31,236 nt of DNA from Oopsacas minuta (Eukaryota > Porifera > Hexactinellida > Lyssacinosida > Leucopsacidae): contig JAKMXF010000081.1 in NCBI GenBank assembly GCA_024704765.1, forward strand, positions 1-31,236, given 5' to 3'. The translations under genes and the position numbers were made by a program. Position 1 is the stretch's first letter; each line of letters starts with the position of its first letter. The notes below the pieces were generated by a model. The model worked only from the letters and a program-made list of their open reading frames with translations, was not told the origin of the DNA and made no database searches. Below are positions 31,098 through 31,236 of the stretch, one piece after another.

Positions 31098-31236
<139 letters not shown>

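Overview
The window is AT-rich eukaryotic DNA from an invertebrate animal, possibly an arthropod, although the species cannot be fixed from sequence alone. The reasons are an apparent spliceosomal intron, (CA)n and (AAT)n microsatellites, a LINE, and many animal-type DNA transposons: Tc1/mariner, maT-like DD37D, hAT, Merlin, Tigger-like and Harbinger-like. No operons, ribosome binding sites, CRISPR arrays or prokaryotic genes are visible, and no ordinary host gene could be recognised with confidence.

The most important gene lies at 11395-13523 (+). It is an intact two-exon gene for a RAG1/Transib-family DDE recombinase of about 669 residues. All three catalytic acidic residues and the CxxC...HxxxxH zinc site of the RAG1 core can be aligned by eye. 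Just upstream, at about 9166-10212 and in the same orientation, is a decayed paralogue. It has lost the middle of the gene and ends in a CX2CX3GH zinc-knuckle-like tail that the intact copy lacks. A coiled-coil, exon-like ORF (10829-11064) lies between them. No RAG2-like kelch gene was found.

The rest is layered transposon debris, in which two nested insertions can be resolved to the base. A Merlin element (16381-19739, terminal repeats of about 370 bp, 8-bp duplication GAATTCAA) sits inside a LINE reverse transcriptase (about 15600-20335). A GTF2IRD2/ZBED-type hAT element (25602-27913, 8-bp duplication CTCTAAAA) sits inside a maT-like transposase gene (24915-28259). Removing each insertion with one duplication copy rejoins the host reading frame exactly. 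The interrupted maT element is also fused tail to tail with half of a second maT-like copy (28262-29028).

Layout: 1-1670, no gene; 1671-3011, Tc1-like element A with perfect ends; 3184-4270, Tc1-like relic B; 4551-5215, long-arm foldback element; 5390-5516, Tigger-like end; 5517-9165, largely featureless; 9166-13523, RAG1/Transib-like relic and gene; 13830-14755, mariner relic; 15388-15547, Tigger MITE; 15600-20335, LINE plus Merlin; 20980-21500, GC-rich islet, diverged tandem repeat and (CA)n; 21766-23142, hAT and Harbinger-type MITEs and ends; 23490-23969, Tc1-like relic C; 24753-29028, chimeric maT plus hAT; 29863-30480, hAT fragment; 30500-31236, possible Penelope-like 3' end running into (AAT)n. 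Apart from the RAG1/Transib-like gene, every transposase or reverse transcriptase here is broken by stops, frameshifts, truncation or insertion.
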